Part shown: in pieces, positions 37,401-49,275 of the stretch
How the letters are laid out: each line of letters begins with the position of its first letter
How positions within the stretch are numbered: the first letter of the stretch is position 1
Assembly: GCA_020205615.1 (NCBI GenBank)
Contig: CM035167.1
Coordinates: 33,024,103-33,088,102 of the forward strand
DNA: 64,000 nt
Origin: Panax quinquefolius
Taxonomy: Eukaryota > Streptophyta > Magnoliopsida > Apiales > Araliaceae
Direction: 5' to 3'
Made by a program: the position numbers and the translations under genes
Notes under the pieces: model-generated
The model's database searches: none
Seen by the model: only the letters and a program-made list of their open reading frames with translations
What the model was told of the DNA's origin: nothing

Positions 37401-38224
37401 TCTCAAGTGCCATAGGATTTTTAAAATCTCAAAACAAAGAAATGAGCTTCCTATTTATAGAAAACCAAAGTTAGGGGTAATTTTGTCATTTTGCCCCCTT
37501 AACCTCTTTACTATTCACACCACCTTACTATTCCCACCTCCTTACAACACCTCCTTACTATTCACGTAGCTTCCCTTGGAAGCTTCGTGTATCTTCAATC
37601 TTCGGTTTTTAGGTCAAGCGGTTCAAAGCGCAATTCCTTAATCCAAATATTTTTGGATATTTCGTCTTTCCTTTACCGACCAATTTTTACGTATTCTTCG
37701 GATCTTCGAAAAATTGAAAAACACTTTTTCGACGTTGAGTGTTTTCCTTCACGTTTTACCCTAACGTAGCTAAATGAGTGAAAAGTACATAGCAGTACTT
37801 TCCGTCATTTTTATTTCGTCCTATTTTTGCACGCTTTTCGAGAAAAACTTTTATCGGCTTACTTAACTTTTCACAACATATTATCGTCAAATCTTTCGAC
37901 GGAATGTCATTTCGACATACCGAACTCTCGGAATGGCCTAGGTTATTCAAACCCTAACCCTTAGGGTTTCGTCGGGTGAATAGTGCATATTTCATCTTTT
38001 TTCCCGAAAAATATTGTGTTCCCAGAAAAATTTTATTTCAGTCTTGAAAATTCTTATTCGTTCAGCTTAGCTCGGAGCCAGAATCCTCCCAATTTATAAT
38101 TATCCTAGGTTATAGAATGATTAACAAACACATAGCACATAATAGTATTAATAAAAATTAGGTTTATTAATAACTAATTCTTTAAACCTAAATTCTGGAC
38201 AACCCGAATTTCTGTGTCGTTACA
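34471..38224 (-). repeat. 5' LTR of element C, missing its innermost 32 bases
   Basis: Aligns with 29001-32779 from CCCGGATT onward, but the first 32 bases of the other LTR (28969-29000) are absent, so the PBS abuts the deletion. The promoter is better kept here: CTATAAATAG (37451-37460, - strand), donor GAAAG|GTAATC (37313/37312), TGCTCAC (34842-34848) and acceptor (AG at 34813-34814). Confidence 0.82.
34813..37312 (-). other. Predicted leader intron in the 5' LTR of element C
   Basis: The donor lies 147 nt after the TATA box start. The branch-like TGCTCAC is about 30 nt before the acceptor CAATTTTTAG. The same layout is found in A and B although the sequence between is mostly different. 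The exon that follows does not keep the 19-codon frame. Confidence 0.55.
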
Positions 38225-38229
38225 AGTTA
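38225..38229. repeat. Target-site duplication of element C (right copy)
   Basis: AGTTA, identical to 28964-28968, directly after the LTR end TCGTTACA. Confidence 0.9.
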
Positions 38230-39140
38230 GGTATAACTTAGAGCAGTTAGCTAAGCTTTATGTCAAAGAAATTATTTCTAGACATGGAGTACCTGTTTCG
38301 ATTGTGTCCGGTCGTGATCCATGATTCACGTCGAACTTTTGGCGGAGTTTGCAAGAGCAAATGGGAATGCATTTGAGGTTTAGTACGGCGTATCATCCAC
38401 AGATGGATGGACAAAGTGAACGGACAATTCAAATGCTAGAAGATATGTTAAGATCTTGCGTTATCGATTTCAAGGGGAGTTGGGATGAACATCTACCTTT
38501 GGTAGAAGTCGCGTACAACAATAGTTTTCACGCTAGTATAGGCATGCCGCCTTACGAAGCGTTATATGGAAGGAAGTGAAAAACACCACTTTGTTGGGAT
38601 GAAGTAGGTGAACGTCGAATGTTAGGACATGAGATGGTACAACAAATGGCAGACATGGTTGAGCTAATACGAACTCGACTGGTAGCAGCTCAAGATAGAC
38701 AAATGAAGTATGCAGATCCTCATCGAGAGAAGAGGGGGTTTGAAGTAGGTTCATATGTCTTTCTAAAAGTATCGCCTTGGAAAGGGAAGTTAAGTCCAAG
38801 GTTTGGAGGACCTTTTGAGATTTTAAGAAGGGTAGGAGAGGTAGCTTATGAAGTAGCCTTACCTTTAGAAATGGAAAGAATATACAACGTGTTTCACGTG
38901 TCTGTGTTGCGTCCTTATAAACTGGACTACAAGCACGTAATAGAATATGAGTCTATTCAAGTAGAAAAAGACTTAACGTATGAAGAACTTCTGATTCAGA
39001 TTATTGATAGGAAGGAACAAGTCTTGAGGAATAATGTAATACCTTCAGTAAAGGTAATTTGGAGTAACCACGATGCTGAAAAAGCAACGTGGGAGCTCTA
39101 AAGTAAAATGAAGGAAAAGTTTCCTCATATGTTTATGTAA
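38230..39140 (+). pseudogene. Element B integrase, C-terminal part with chromodomain-like tail
   Basis: Continues the integrase after C. The second catalytic aspartate is lost: the text reads VSGRDP where element A has VSDRDP. The next arginine codon is TGA (38322-38324). The catalytic glutamate is kept in [27 protein letters not shown] and the tail IWSNHDAEKATWEL follow, then a stop and SKMKEKFPHMFM to TAA at 39138-39140. There are further stops near 38577 and 39100. It could not support integration even with element C removed. Confidence 0.88.
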
Positions 39141-39172
39141 GAATAACGAGATTCTGGGGTCAGAATCCTTAT

Positions 39173-39185
39173 AAGGGGGGAAGAA
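39173..39185 (+). other. Polypurine tract of element B
   Basis: AAGGGGGGAAGAA directly before the 3' LTR start TGTAACACCC. Confidence 0.85.
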
Positions 39186-42100
39186 TGTAACACCCGAGAA
39201 TTTTGAATTTTGAATGAATTAAATTTTTATTTGATTATGTGAATTTAATGAATTTAATTAATTTATTATGTGAGTAAGATGTTTGAAGGTTGTTCTATGA
39301 CCTAGATACAGATGTGGTTAGTATTCTGGCTTTGTGCTAGGATTAATTGTTGTGAAATATCAAGACAAAAATGAAAGTTTTCTGAGAATGTTTGCGTAAA
39401 AACACTATTCATTTGATTTCATTCGGAGCTAGGGTTTGAAATTTTGAGAAATGCGTAATGACAGAATATGAAGATATTATGGAATATCCAATAATATTTC
39501 CGTTATGGCAAACGAAGTTTTCGCCTGCGGACTTAAAACCTAAGGGTTTGTGAAAGAGGTTTCCGAAAGAGAAATGAAATGCGTATAGTCGTTTCGAATA
39601 TTATACCTATGAGATACGAGTATTATACTAGTACGAATACGAGTATGGTATGAAGAACAGTACGACGTATAATACGAATATCGTATGAGTATTAGACGAA
39701 GAGAATACGAGAGTTATACGCGTAGAATACGAGAAGTAGTAATGGAGTATGAGTTAAGGGTTTGGTATAATCCAATTGTACTTAAACCAATAGCAAGCCC
39801 AATGAATTAAGTGTACAAGCCCAAGTCAAGGCCCAATACTAATTATGTCAAGCCCAATCCAAAAAGTAAACCGTGGGTCGAACTGGTGGGTCATGGGATG
39901 GGTAAAACCCATGGGACAACCCATGGGATGATCCAAAAGGAGAGTGGGCCGGCCACTTGGTGGTCAAGTAAAGTGACAACTTGCTCACCAAGTACTTTAC
40001 TTTGTGGCAAAGTTGATTAAGGAGGTGGAATAGTAAGGAGGTGGAGTTTGGACAATTTTGCCCCTTAGTTGGTTGCCTATATATACAAAGCTAGAATTGA
40101 TTAATTGATGTTTTATAAACATTGTTCAACCTATATTGAGAGAGAGAAAGAGCTAGAAACACTTAATCATTCTACTTCCAAGCAAACCTTTAGACGTTTA
40201 TCAAAAACTTGAATTACTTCAAAGGTAAATTCTCATAAACCGTAATCTTCATCTTTTTCGATTTCTTTCTCGTAGAAGAATCGTAGATTGGTGGAGCATG
40301 TTTATTGAGGAGATATAAGGATGTCTATTAATGACCAAATCATTTATAGGTCATGACCAAATAGAAATCGTAAGTGTTTACGTGAGTTAAAACCATAGTA
40401 AGTCTTAAACGTGAACTTAGTTATGAATGAACGATTTGAAAACCGTTATAGCTAATGAATGTGCCTATTGTTTGGTTAGGATGACTATGATGAATCAATG
40501 GAGTTTTCTATTTGGTTTGGTTTATAGAACACGAGTAACAAAGTTATGACGATTTTTGCGAAAATAGACGTTAAATGTCGAAATTGTAGAAGTCTCAGAT
40601 TAAAGGTCAAAAGTTTCAATGTGACTTATAAACGTTGGTTTCCAAGGTCAACACGTGAGATAAGGTAATTAAGATTCGTAGGCGCGAGAATCGTCGCATT
40701 CCGACTTATAACGAAGAAAACGAGTGTTGAACGGTTAAAAACGTTAAACGAACGCTTAAAAATGAACTCAAAGGTGAATTCCGAGTTAACGGATTCGAAC
40801 AAGTGAAATTCTTATACGAACACGTAAAGGATGTAATTTGTGACTTGTAGGCTTTCGAATGGGTCAATTCAGATGTAAAACAAACAAATTAGGAAGCCGG
40901 GAGTTTCGTTAGAAAAGTGGATTTGTTTTTATTAATCGGTGCATTGAGTCGGCGCAAAGCATTTCTGACTCGATGTATTTTTTACCCATCATTGCGGTAT
41001 GCCATGTATGGCTGAGAGAAAATAAAAATGTCTAGAGACTGGCCATGTATTGTGCACGAGAATTTATACATGGACTCGCGTCATGACAAAGACCGAGTCC
41101 CGCAACTCTCTGGAGAGTGATGCTTGCCGCCATGTTTGTAATGTAAGGGATGCCGCGCCCATGAAATGCCAAGCAGATGAAAAATGTTGACCATGTTAGG
41201 TTTTGTTCCATTTTGAATGTAGACCTAAAGTAAGACAATGAAGGTACTTAATGTTCATAATCAAGCTAACCTTAAATCACTTATAAGGTGATAATGTTAG
41301 ATGATTTAGTAAGGTTTAATAGAAATTAAATAAAGAATGCGAGAACACAATAGGTAAACTATAGATGAGGTTCTATATTGGTAATTCACCAATGATGATC
41401 GCATGCCGGTTAGTAACGTAAGAACGTTAACGAGCCATACCAAAGTATAGAGAGTGGAATCGACTTTAATAACGAAGTTAATTCGAATAAGACATAGAAG
41501 AGAAAGAAGTTGGTTAGAATCGTAAAGTTAGTTTGTTTGATAACTAATTACAGTGTGCTATGTGAATGTATCATGTAGATCCTATAAAGACTAAGAATAG
41601 TTGAATTGTATATTCAAAGACGCTTGAAGGCAACTCTTTCTTAACGCTTGTCTAACCTTCGTGTTAGCCAAGTTATATGTGATGCATGTTATAAAATGCA
41701 TGAATGGTTGTAAAGAAAGAGTCGATGCCTGTTTTGACTCGGCTAGACAAGTATTGAAGAATGAATTGATTTGTTTACAAGTCTGTTGATATAGAACTGT
41801 TAACGCTATCCTATGCCAAGTATTTAGTACGGATGAGAAGGTAAGTTTGTCTATGTACAAACAAAAAGTATTTTCATCGATTATTCGATGGGCACGCGAG
41901 GTGGCCAAATGTTAAACGTAAATACATTTAATGAAAGAGTGTTGATCAACATAGAGTATAATAGGCTGATCACCTAGAAGTGCTTGTAAGTAAAGACGGG
42001 TGGATGGCCTTAGTGCTGGATATCCTTTTTAAGTATGAAAACAAAAAGAGTATGTTCATGGTCTATTGACCGGTTCATCATTCCTAAGCTATTATATATA

Positions 42101-42557
42101 CTTTGGAATTATTGTTATGACATGAGAAGTACTAGTCAAATGTTTCATAGTGCTTCGTAGTTAATTGTTCAGTTATAAAAATAAAGCATGTAATTGTTAA
42201 TGTGATATTCATATGATTCTTTGTTAAGACTTGTTGAGTTAGTTATGCTCATTCTTGCTTGAACCATATGTTTGTAGCTAAAGCCGAACGAACTGAGAGT
42301 TCTAAGAGAGATAAAGGCAAGGCTAAGATGGATAATTAATTGTCCTGTAATAGATTAATGTATGTGTATGTAAAATACTTATGAAGAACCACAAATGTAT
42401 TCGGTTATGAACCTGGGAAAGGATTTATTACAAATGTAATACAAAGATAGTAATTACACTCATTATGTTGTTATCTCAATTGAATGATTGTATGGATTGT
42501 AGTATCGTGGAGCACCATCTGTCGGGTTGGAAGATACCCGGATTTGGGGGCGTCACA
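39186..42557 (+). repeat. 3' LTR of element B
   Basis: 3372 bp, closely matching 20830-24192 and ending CGTCACA. It keeps the TATA box, donor (40225), acceptor (42277) and the 19-codon frame (42280-42339). The GC-rich section around 40920-41170 differs markedly from 22560-22810 of the left copy while its flanks agree. Confidence 0.9.
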
Positions 42558-42562
42558 AAGTG
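42558..42562. repeat. Target-site duplication of element B (right copy)
   Basis: AAGTG, one base different from AAATG at 20825-20829. Confidence 0.8.
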
Positions 42563-43453
42563 TATATAAAACAGCCTCCTGGATTCGAGCACGAAAAGTA
42601 TCCTAATCATGTGTACAAGCTAAAGAAAGCTCTTTCTGGCTTGAAACAAGCTCTAAGGGCTTGGTACGAAAGGTTAAGTAAGTATCTCTTATCAAACGGG
42701 TTTGTTAGAGGTAAAATAGATTATTCATTGTTTATTAAGCATAAAAATATAGATATCATTATTGTTCAAATATATGTAGATGATATAATATTTGGTGCTA
42801 CTAATGATTTTCTTTGTGAGTGGTTTTCCAAGTGCATGCATAAAGAATTTGACATGAGCTTAATGGGAGAGCTTAATTACTTCTTGGGACTACAAATCAA
42901 GCAAACAAAGGAAGGAATTTATATACATCAAACCAAATACACAAAAGAACTACTCAAGAGATTTGTCATTGAAGGATCTAACTTGAAAGGTACACCCATG
43001 AGCACATCAATAAAGCTCACCACTGATGAGAAAGGTATTGATGTAGATATAACAAAATATCGAGGTATGATTGGATGCTTACTATATTTAACTGCTTCTA
43101 GACCCGATATAATGTATAGCGTTTGTCTGTGTGCAAGATTTCAGGCTAAACCTAAAGAAGCACACTTAAATGCTGTTAAAAGAATTTTGAAATATTTAAG
43201 TGCTACAATTAACTTAGGATTATTTTATCCAATTTCAAATCACTTTGAACTAATAGGCTATTCAGATGCTGACTATGCAGGGTGTCAAATTGATAGAAAA
43301 AGTATGAGTGGTGCTTGTACTTTCTTGGGACAAAGTCTCGTGTCATGGCATAGTAAAAAGCAAACCTCAGTGGCTCTTTCAACTACTGAGAGTGAATACC
43401 TAGCTGCAGGAAGTTGATGTTCTCAGATTTTAGGGATGCGGCAAACTCTATGT
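42563..43453 (+). pseudogene. Copia RT (second part) and RNase H, cut by solo LTR E
   Basis: Resumes at YIKQPPGFEHEKYPNHVYKL. It holds the RT active site in IVQIYVDDIIFGAT, then GELNYFLGLQIKQ and the connection region (GCLLYLTASRPDIMYSV). RNase H follows with IGYSDADYAGC and TTESEYLAAGS. A TGA at 43415-43417 replaces a cysteine codon, and the frame continues to the LTR at 43454. The tail is at 47153. Confidence 0.92.
43449..43453. repeat. Target-site duplication of solo LTR E (left copy)
   Basis: TATGT, identical to 47148-47152 across the solo LTR. Confidence 0.88.
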
Positions 43454-44616
43454 TGTAATACGCGAGAATTTCCACGTATTATTAAATAAATATATTAATG
43501 GAAATAAATATTTATTTGAATATGAACGATTTCGTGTTATGAAATGGGGTAACTCAATTATATTAAATAACGGAATAATTGAGGATATGTGGAGTTTTGT
43601 GATAAACTCATTAAAGCCTTGTAGGGCATGGTGATGGAAAATATTAACAGTAATATTAATTAAGAAGGGATTATAAAGTAAGCAATTAAGTATATTAATT
43701 GGTAATTGTTGTGGTAGTATACTATTAGTTGATAATTGATGTGTGATATATTAATTATTTAATAATAAGGATCAATTAATTATTATATTAATTAATTGAT
43801 GATGGTTGTGGTAGAATATTGAATTTTTAGTAATTAACTAATAATGTGTGATTACTATGAATTGCTAAATAATATTATATTAGCGGTTATGTGCATTTAC
43901 AACTATATTATATAGTGTAGTGTGACATTGTGTGACTATATATTAAGTCTTATAAAACTATATTGTATGGGCATTATGATTAAATATATTGGAACTATAT
44001 GTTATAAATACATTATCTATGTGACAATATGTATGTGGGTATGTATTAAATTAATATACCATAAACACATTGTAAACTATCATTTTGATAAAATGTATAT
44101 GGATTATATGTATGTTGCATAACATCTACCACCTTGAAATATTAGGTCATGTTGTGACATTAGGTTATAATACATGGTTGAGATGTGTATTAAAAATATA
44201 ACATAAGAGTGAGAATGTGTAGGAGTATACAAGAATGCTAGTTATATTGGATTGTCCCAAAAAGATTGTCCCATTTACCTCTCATTTCTCAATCACGTGA
44301 GTTTCAAAAAGGCTAGCCTATTCCTTTTCTTCCAAATCTTACTAGCTAATGATCATGGGGGGAGTGGCATTCATGATGCAAATCAACCACCAATTACCTA
44401 CTCCTTGATAACCTTCATGTAATTCTTCCATCCTTTGGGTTGAGTTCTTGGATAATGGTTTGGCATGGTCAAGGAATTTTCTATAAATTGAACACTTCCC
44501 TTCATTCTTTGTGTTGCTTGAATTGTCTGTTAAGTGTGAATTAAGGGTGTGAGTTGCTGAGCTTTGTAGAGGTATAATCAGAGTAGTGAGAAAGTTCAAT
44601 TTAGGCATCAAGGAGG

Positions 44617-46797
44617 TATACTCCCTAATTTTGCTCTTACTTTGAGTTTTGTCTAAAATCTTTCCATTGTATGAAATCTCTGCGAATTGATGTAGAATAA
44701 CATGCCATTGTGTTATATGAGTTGGTACACATGTTTTGGAACATGGTAGCTGGTCTGGTTGCAGGTTTTTCATCTCATGTGTTAAGGCTCTGCTTCTATA
44801 GAGCCAATTTTTTTCAGTCTACTCGAAGTGGCACTGCCGCGCGTGGTGCTGTTCTTAGATGCTGAGTTGCTACTCCAAATTTGTTTTGAGCATGCTATGA
44901 TAGTTAGGTTAAGCATATAAATAACCCTAGCATGTGGTTAGATATTGTTTTGAATATACTACGTTGTTTTAGCTTGATTTAAGTTAAGTTTCAAGAAAAC
45001 TTCAAGATATGGAAAACTAGAAACCATGAACTTGAAGTAATGCACATTCTGATCTTGCAAGCATGTTAGTATGGTTTTGAAATACGTGTCGGACATACTA
45101 ACTTAAGTATATGGATTCATAGTGAAGCATGATCATGTTTGATTTAGTAGTAAGCTTTGCTAATAAAAATGCAAACTTTGAACGTGAATGTTTACTGTGC
45201 AACTTTAAAAGTTAATATCTGATGATTATGAACATATTAGATAATACCCTTAGACACACTCATGTACCATAAATGTATATATACCATGCTTAGGTATCGT
45301 AATCATAAACAAAGCATATTTCAAAACAAAACAATGTTAAATACATGTATGTGATATGAATACTCACAAGCATGTCTAATATGATTTATATGACTACTTT
45401 ATATGTTTAAGAATCAAGCGTGTTGGACTTTGTGAGTTCATAACCTCAAATAGCCTTAAATTGTGAGATGTCCAAACTTAGGACCATATTATGCAAAACG
45501 GGACCTAGATTAATCTAGGAAAATGCAAAATGACCCTTAACATGATAATATATGTTATGTGTGTAAAGATGTACAAGCTGGGCCAAGCAAATAATTGCTC
45601 AGTCCTGATTTGAACTGGGAGCCGCGCGTCTCCTTAGTCTAAATCGGTAGCGCCATATAATTCATTAAACTTGAAAGTAACTTCTGTGATTTCTGAAGTA
45701 TGTAGCATGCTAGTATAACGTCATGGTGATTATGTCTGTTCATGACACACTAACAAAGGTAGTTTTGTATGTTAACACCTATCTTAGCTTGAATTGACAA
45801 AGTATTTTAAAAATGATGATGTCTAACGATAGATTCGAGCTACGTAATAACATACGTATAAGGTTTCTTGGTTGAGTCGTGCGTGTACACTTGGACTATA
45901 TTTATCAAGATTGTTTATCGAATATTATTAACTAATGAATGTCCTATATGCGTATCATATTATGTTAGGATTCGAAAGTGTATTAAGCGATATTGTGGTA
46001 AACTATGCTTGAGGCAAGTTTCCTAAACTTACTCCAATTACTATTTAGCAAGTTTCTCTAACCTTACTCAAATTATATTAAGCAAGTATCTGAGCCCTAC
46101 TATTATTGCATTACATTATTCGACAAATACTGTAAGCTTGTCCCTTTTGAATACAAGTTAGATTACTTTCTCGTTCAAATGAGCTAGAATTTTAAACCCT
46201 TGTGAAAGCTATTATTCATGTTAAAATTTGTATCGTCCTTGAATATTGTGAAAGAGTCGAGGCCATTTGATTCGGCTAGACTATATGCATGTTTATAAAA
46301 CTATCCAAACCAATTGATTGGTGTGGAAATCTTAAAAACTGAGTTGAACAACCCTTAAGGTAAGGGGATTGTATGTTGTTAGAAACCCCAACACATAAGT
46401 ATATTATTACTGTGGTGTTATGCATAACGTATAGTATTGTAGATTGATCATCTATAGTATTTGGTATTTATGGGTTATCGGTTTAATATTTCTAGTGGAA
46501 GTTCAATAGTCCTTAGTGACTACTAAGTATAAATTGTTTATTCAGTTGGATACCTTGATAGTCGTTGAATTCATGTATATCTGTTGATTTATATTGAATT
46601 GTCGTTCTTATTCTAAGAATTGTTGATATTTCTCATCCATGATATTATTTCTGACACTTTGAACTATCCTAGAAATGACACTTCGATATTTCAAACCTTG
46701 TGATATATATATATATATATATATATATCCTACACCCTTGTTGTATATTACTTGCTAGGTAATTTGTGCTCATCCTTGCTTATTTAAAACCTTTCAG
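44617..46797 (+). other. Predicted leader intron in solo LTR E
   Basis: 2181 nt. The donor is about 135 nt after the TATA box, and the acceptor lies 25 nt after the TGCTCAT box. It includes GCCGCGCG motifs (44836, 45622) and a long AT dinucleotide run near its 3' end. Confidence 0.55.
46703..46728. repeat. (AT)n microsatellite
   Basis: About 13 uninterrupted AT units inside solo LTR E, shortly before the acceptor. Confidence 0.9.
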
Positions 46798-46799
46798 TT

Positions 46800-46859
46800 A
46801 AGGCGGAACAGGGAGGTGTATCTGGGAAAGACAAGGGCAAGGGCAAGGCTACCAACTAG
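46800..46859 (+). CDS. Conserved 19-codon lysine-rich frame in solo LTR E
   Basis: Reads KAEQGGVSGKDKGKGKATN, then TAG. It begins two bases after the acceptor, the same offset as in A and B, and has exactly the same length. DKGK is at the same position. No start codon is assigned. A stop lies a few codons upstream in the unspliced frame. Confidence 0.42.
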   Translation, partial: KAEQGGVSGKDKGKGKATN

Positions 46860-47152
46860 CTTGTCCCTTTATGTTTAAATTAATCATGTTGTATGAAGAC
46901 TATTTGCAGACTATGTTTAAGCTTAAGTAGGATCATGTAATAAGTCTTTATTAGATATTATTATGTAATCTATTAAGCGTTGTAGGTTGCGAGACTTGGG
47001 GGAATAATTATAATAAATCATTGTATATTATTCTAAAGTAGATTTTTCGTTGTGTATGCGTTATTTTAGTTATTATGGTAATACTTTGAGAAAGTGACGA
47101 ACTAAATTCGGGTGACCAAGTGGAGGTCAGAATTTGGGGGCGTCACATATGT

Positions 47153-47405
47153 GATTTTGATATATTATGTGATTGTGTGCCTATCTATTGTGATAATTTT
47201 AGCGCTATAGATATATCTAAAAATCATGTGTTACACTCACGTACAAAACAGTGAGACATCATTTTTTACATGATAATGTGTCAAAAGGTTTTATTAAATT
47301 AATCTTTATTCCTACTGAAAATCAAATTGCAAATATTTTTACAAAACCATTAAGTTAAGATAGATTTTGCCTGTTGCGAAGAGAACTTGGGATGTGTATC
47401 GCTTA
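47153..47405 (+). pseudogene. Copia pol C-terminal end
   Basis: Resumes the RNase H end (CDFDILCDCVPIYCDN), then HVLHSRTK, a small deletion that shifts the frame, and FIPTENQIANIFTKPLS, a hallmark of copia pol C-termini. A TAA follows where glutamate is expected. The final residues end LGMCIA with TAA near 47403-47405. Confidence 0.85.
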
Positions 47406-47732
47406 AATTTTTTAAAAAACTGCATTATCGTTATGTTATCTTATTATGCATGCATATCTTAATAACTGCTAAAATTTGAGATAATTAATAGTAAGATTTT
47501 TTGGCTGCTCATTAGGTCCTTAAATTATGGACACGGTATTCTAAAAATTTGTCATGATGAGTTTTTTGAAAATCGAAAAGACAAGTTGGCTGAGCTTCTA
47601 AGGAGACGTAAGCGTGTAGGGGTGTACTTCATACATGCATCCATTCATTTTATTTAATCTTCTATCTCTCACTCTTCAAGCCTCTAACTCTTTGTTTACG
47701 CTCATCTTCTCTACCTTTACCCTTCAAAAATT
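47406..47732 (+). other. Spacer between copia pol and the envelope-like ORF
   Basis: No coding signal seen. It contains a pyrimidine-rich run (about 47655-47730) just before the next ATG, which could include a splice acceptor for a subgenomic message; this is inference. Confidence 0.4.
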
Positions 47733-47934
47733 ATGAGAACTCGAACTCATAAATGATCGATAAACGACTCTGATGACGATCAGACGCCAGTTCTTCCCCA
47801 GCCGTCTGCCGGACCATCACGAAAACAAAGAAAGCTGAAGAAAGTCGTGTATAAGGAAATGGAGTATGTGGACTCTTCGTCTTCTGACGAATCAACATTC
47901 AGTCCTCCCTTGGCGAAATCATCTGGACCCTCTC
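47733..47934 (+). pseudogene. Copia envelope-like ORF, N-terminal part
   Basis: ATG at 47733 gives MRTRTHK, then TGA, and continues in frame: SINDSDDDQTPVLPQ, a basic RKQRKLKKVV stretch and a serine/acidic stretch (DSSSSDESTFS). It is cut at 47934 by solo LTR F. The place after pol and the later conserved part match the extra ORF of Sireviruses. No signal peptide is visible. The frame continues at 52021. Confidence 0.7.
47930..47934. repeat. Target-site duplication of solo LTR F (left copy)
   Basis: CTCTC, identical to 52016-52020. Confidence 0.85.
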
Positions 47935-48744
47935 TGTGAGACCCCGAATTTTATGAAATGAAAATATTTAATTTTCTTATAATTATTATGTTATTTAGTA
48001 AATGGCTAAATTTATAAAAGAATTAAAGTTAAGGATGATATTTGAAAATTTTGCAAAGTATGTAAGTTGTTATAAAATATTCGTTTGGTCGAGGAATATT
48101 CTTTTTGTCGGGGAATATCCGTACGACAGCACAATCATTGGTGGACCCCACAACAGAAGTATTATCGTAGTAAGAAAACGACGGAATTATCTTTTTATAA
48201 AAATAACGGCGAAAGTGTTATCGTTAAAACTGTTGAACTACCCGGTAGTAAAAGTACAGTAATACGCGTGGTTGCATAGTAGCACGCGATATTGATTATT
48301 GATGCTTACGTGAGAAGTCACTCAATTTTGTTCAATTATTGCTACAGTAATTGCTGCATCATATGTCTCATATTATTGATTCAATTATTGTCACAGTATC
48401 ATCTGCATAATATGATATATTATTAAATCAATAATTGAGACAATGAAGTTATTCATATTATTATTTGCAATATTGTGATAATGTTGTAGAGTTACTGTCA
48501 AGGAGAGGTTTGGTCACCTAATTGCGCGCCAATAAAGAGAAATCCTTATCGGAAAGGCCCTTCTTTCCTGGGAACGATCTGGTTGTTAATTATTATGAAT
48601 TATAATATTAATGATGAATAAGTTCGTGTTGATTAAAGATGAAATTGATAGTTCCATTGTGTGGAAATTATTAGTGTTAGTAGAAATCGATATTTATTTC
48701 GATAATAATTGATGTCTGGAGGTTATATTGACTATTCGGGTATT

Positions 48745-48995
48745 CGGGGCACTTTTCATGTCAGAGTACTATTCACGGATTACTATTCACAGGTTACTAT
48801 TCACCCAGTTACTATTCACTCTAGTATTATTCACTCGGGCATTTGGGACACTTTTCGTGTCGGAGTACTATTAACGAGTTACTATTCACGAGTTACTATT
48901 CACTCTAGTATTGTTCACTCGGGTATTTGGGACACTTTTCGTGTCGAGAAACTATTCCTGAAGTACTATTTACGGGGTACTATACACCCAAAAAA
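48745..48995 (+). repeat. Tandem/interspersed array with TACTATTCAC core in F
   Basis: Repeated blocks with ACTATTCAC and 'CGGGTATTTGGGACACTTTT' recur three times or more, with internal copies of TTACTATTCACGAG. Lies upstream of the TATA box, in the U3-like part. Confidence 0.75.
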
Positions 48996-49077
48996 TATAT
49001 TTCTTTTCGGTCCAAATCATTTTTGGGTACAATATTATTCCATGAGGAGATGTGATAATTTTTCAGACCGTTGGTTG

Positions 49078-49275
49078 AAGTTATAATAATAAATCAATAT
49101 GGATCGTTGGTTGAAGATATAATAGTAAATCAACATGGACCGCTGGTGGAAATTTATAATAGTAAATCAATATGGATCGCTGGTTTAAAGTTTTAATAGT
49201 AAATCAGTATGGACCGTTGCTTTAAGTTTTAATAGTAAATCAATATTGACCGTCCGTTTAAAAGTAAATCAATCT
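49078..49275 (+). repeat. Tandem array of about 45-bp units in F
   Basis: Five degenerate units of the form 'TAAATCAATATGGATCG' plus TTGGTT(T)GAAG, directly upstream of the promoter. The related LTR G has a single similar unit near 62795. Such promoter-proximal repeats can act as enhancers; that is inference. Confidence 0.8.

Larger units (their letters stand above)
28969..38224 (-). mobile_element. Element C: non-autonomous LARD-like LTR retrotransposon
   Basis: 9256 bp, with LTRs of about 3.8 kb around only 1.7 kb of inner sequence. The PBS and PPT place it on the - strand. No gag or pol is present. Its inner region matches that of element D, so the missing genes are a family trait rather than a private deletion. 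Perfect AGTTA duplicates flank it. It is the youngest layer here, lying in B, which lies in the copia. Confidence 0.88.
20830..42557 (+). mobile_element. Element B: Ty3/gypsy chromovirus-like retrotransposon carrying element C
   Basis: The LTRs are 20830-24192 and 39186-42557. The PBS, pre-gag ORF, gag, protease, RT, RNase H and integrase match element A in order and residues. Element C (28969-38224) splits the integrase; without it B is about 12.5 kb. The left LTR ends CATA instead of CACA, a terminal mutation. Its 5-bp duplicate has one mismatch. B sits in RT of the copia host and is in the opposite orientation to A. Confidence 0.92.
43454..47147 (+). mobile_element. Solo LTR E (gypsy type)
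   Basis: 3694 bp from TGTAATACGCGAG to GGGGGCGTCACA, with perfect TATGT duplicates and no internal region. It is therefore the product of recombination between two LTRs. It keeps a TATA box (44481-44490), donor AAGGAG|GTATAC (44617), TGCTCAT (46767-46773) and acceptor TTTCAG (46797). The start and end resemble A and B but the middle is largely its own sequence. Confidence 0.87.

Noticed and set aside
44342..44773. Frame of 143 codons on the - strand in solo LTR E
   Set aside because: Covers the E promoter and leader on the opposite strand; no domain and no relative in other LTRs.
46703..46728. Possible origin or regulatory AT tract
   Set aside because: A simple dinucleotide repeat with no supporting context.
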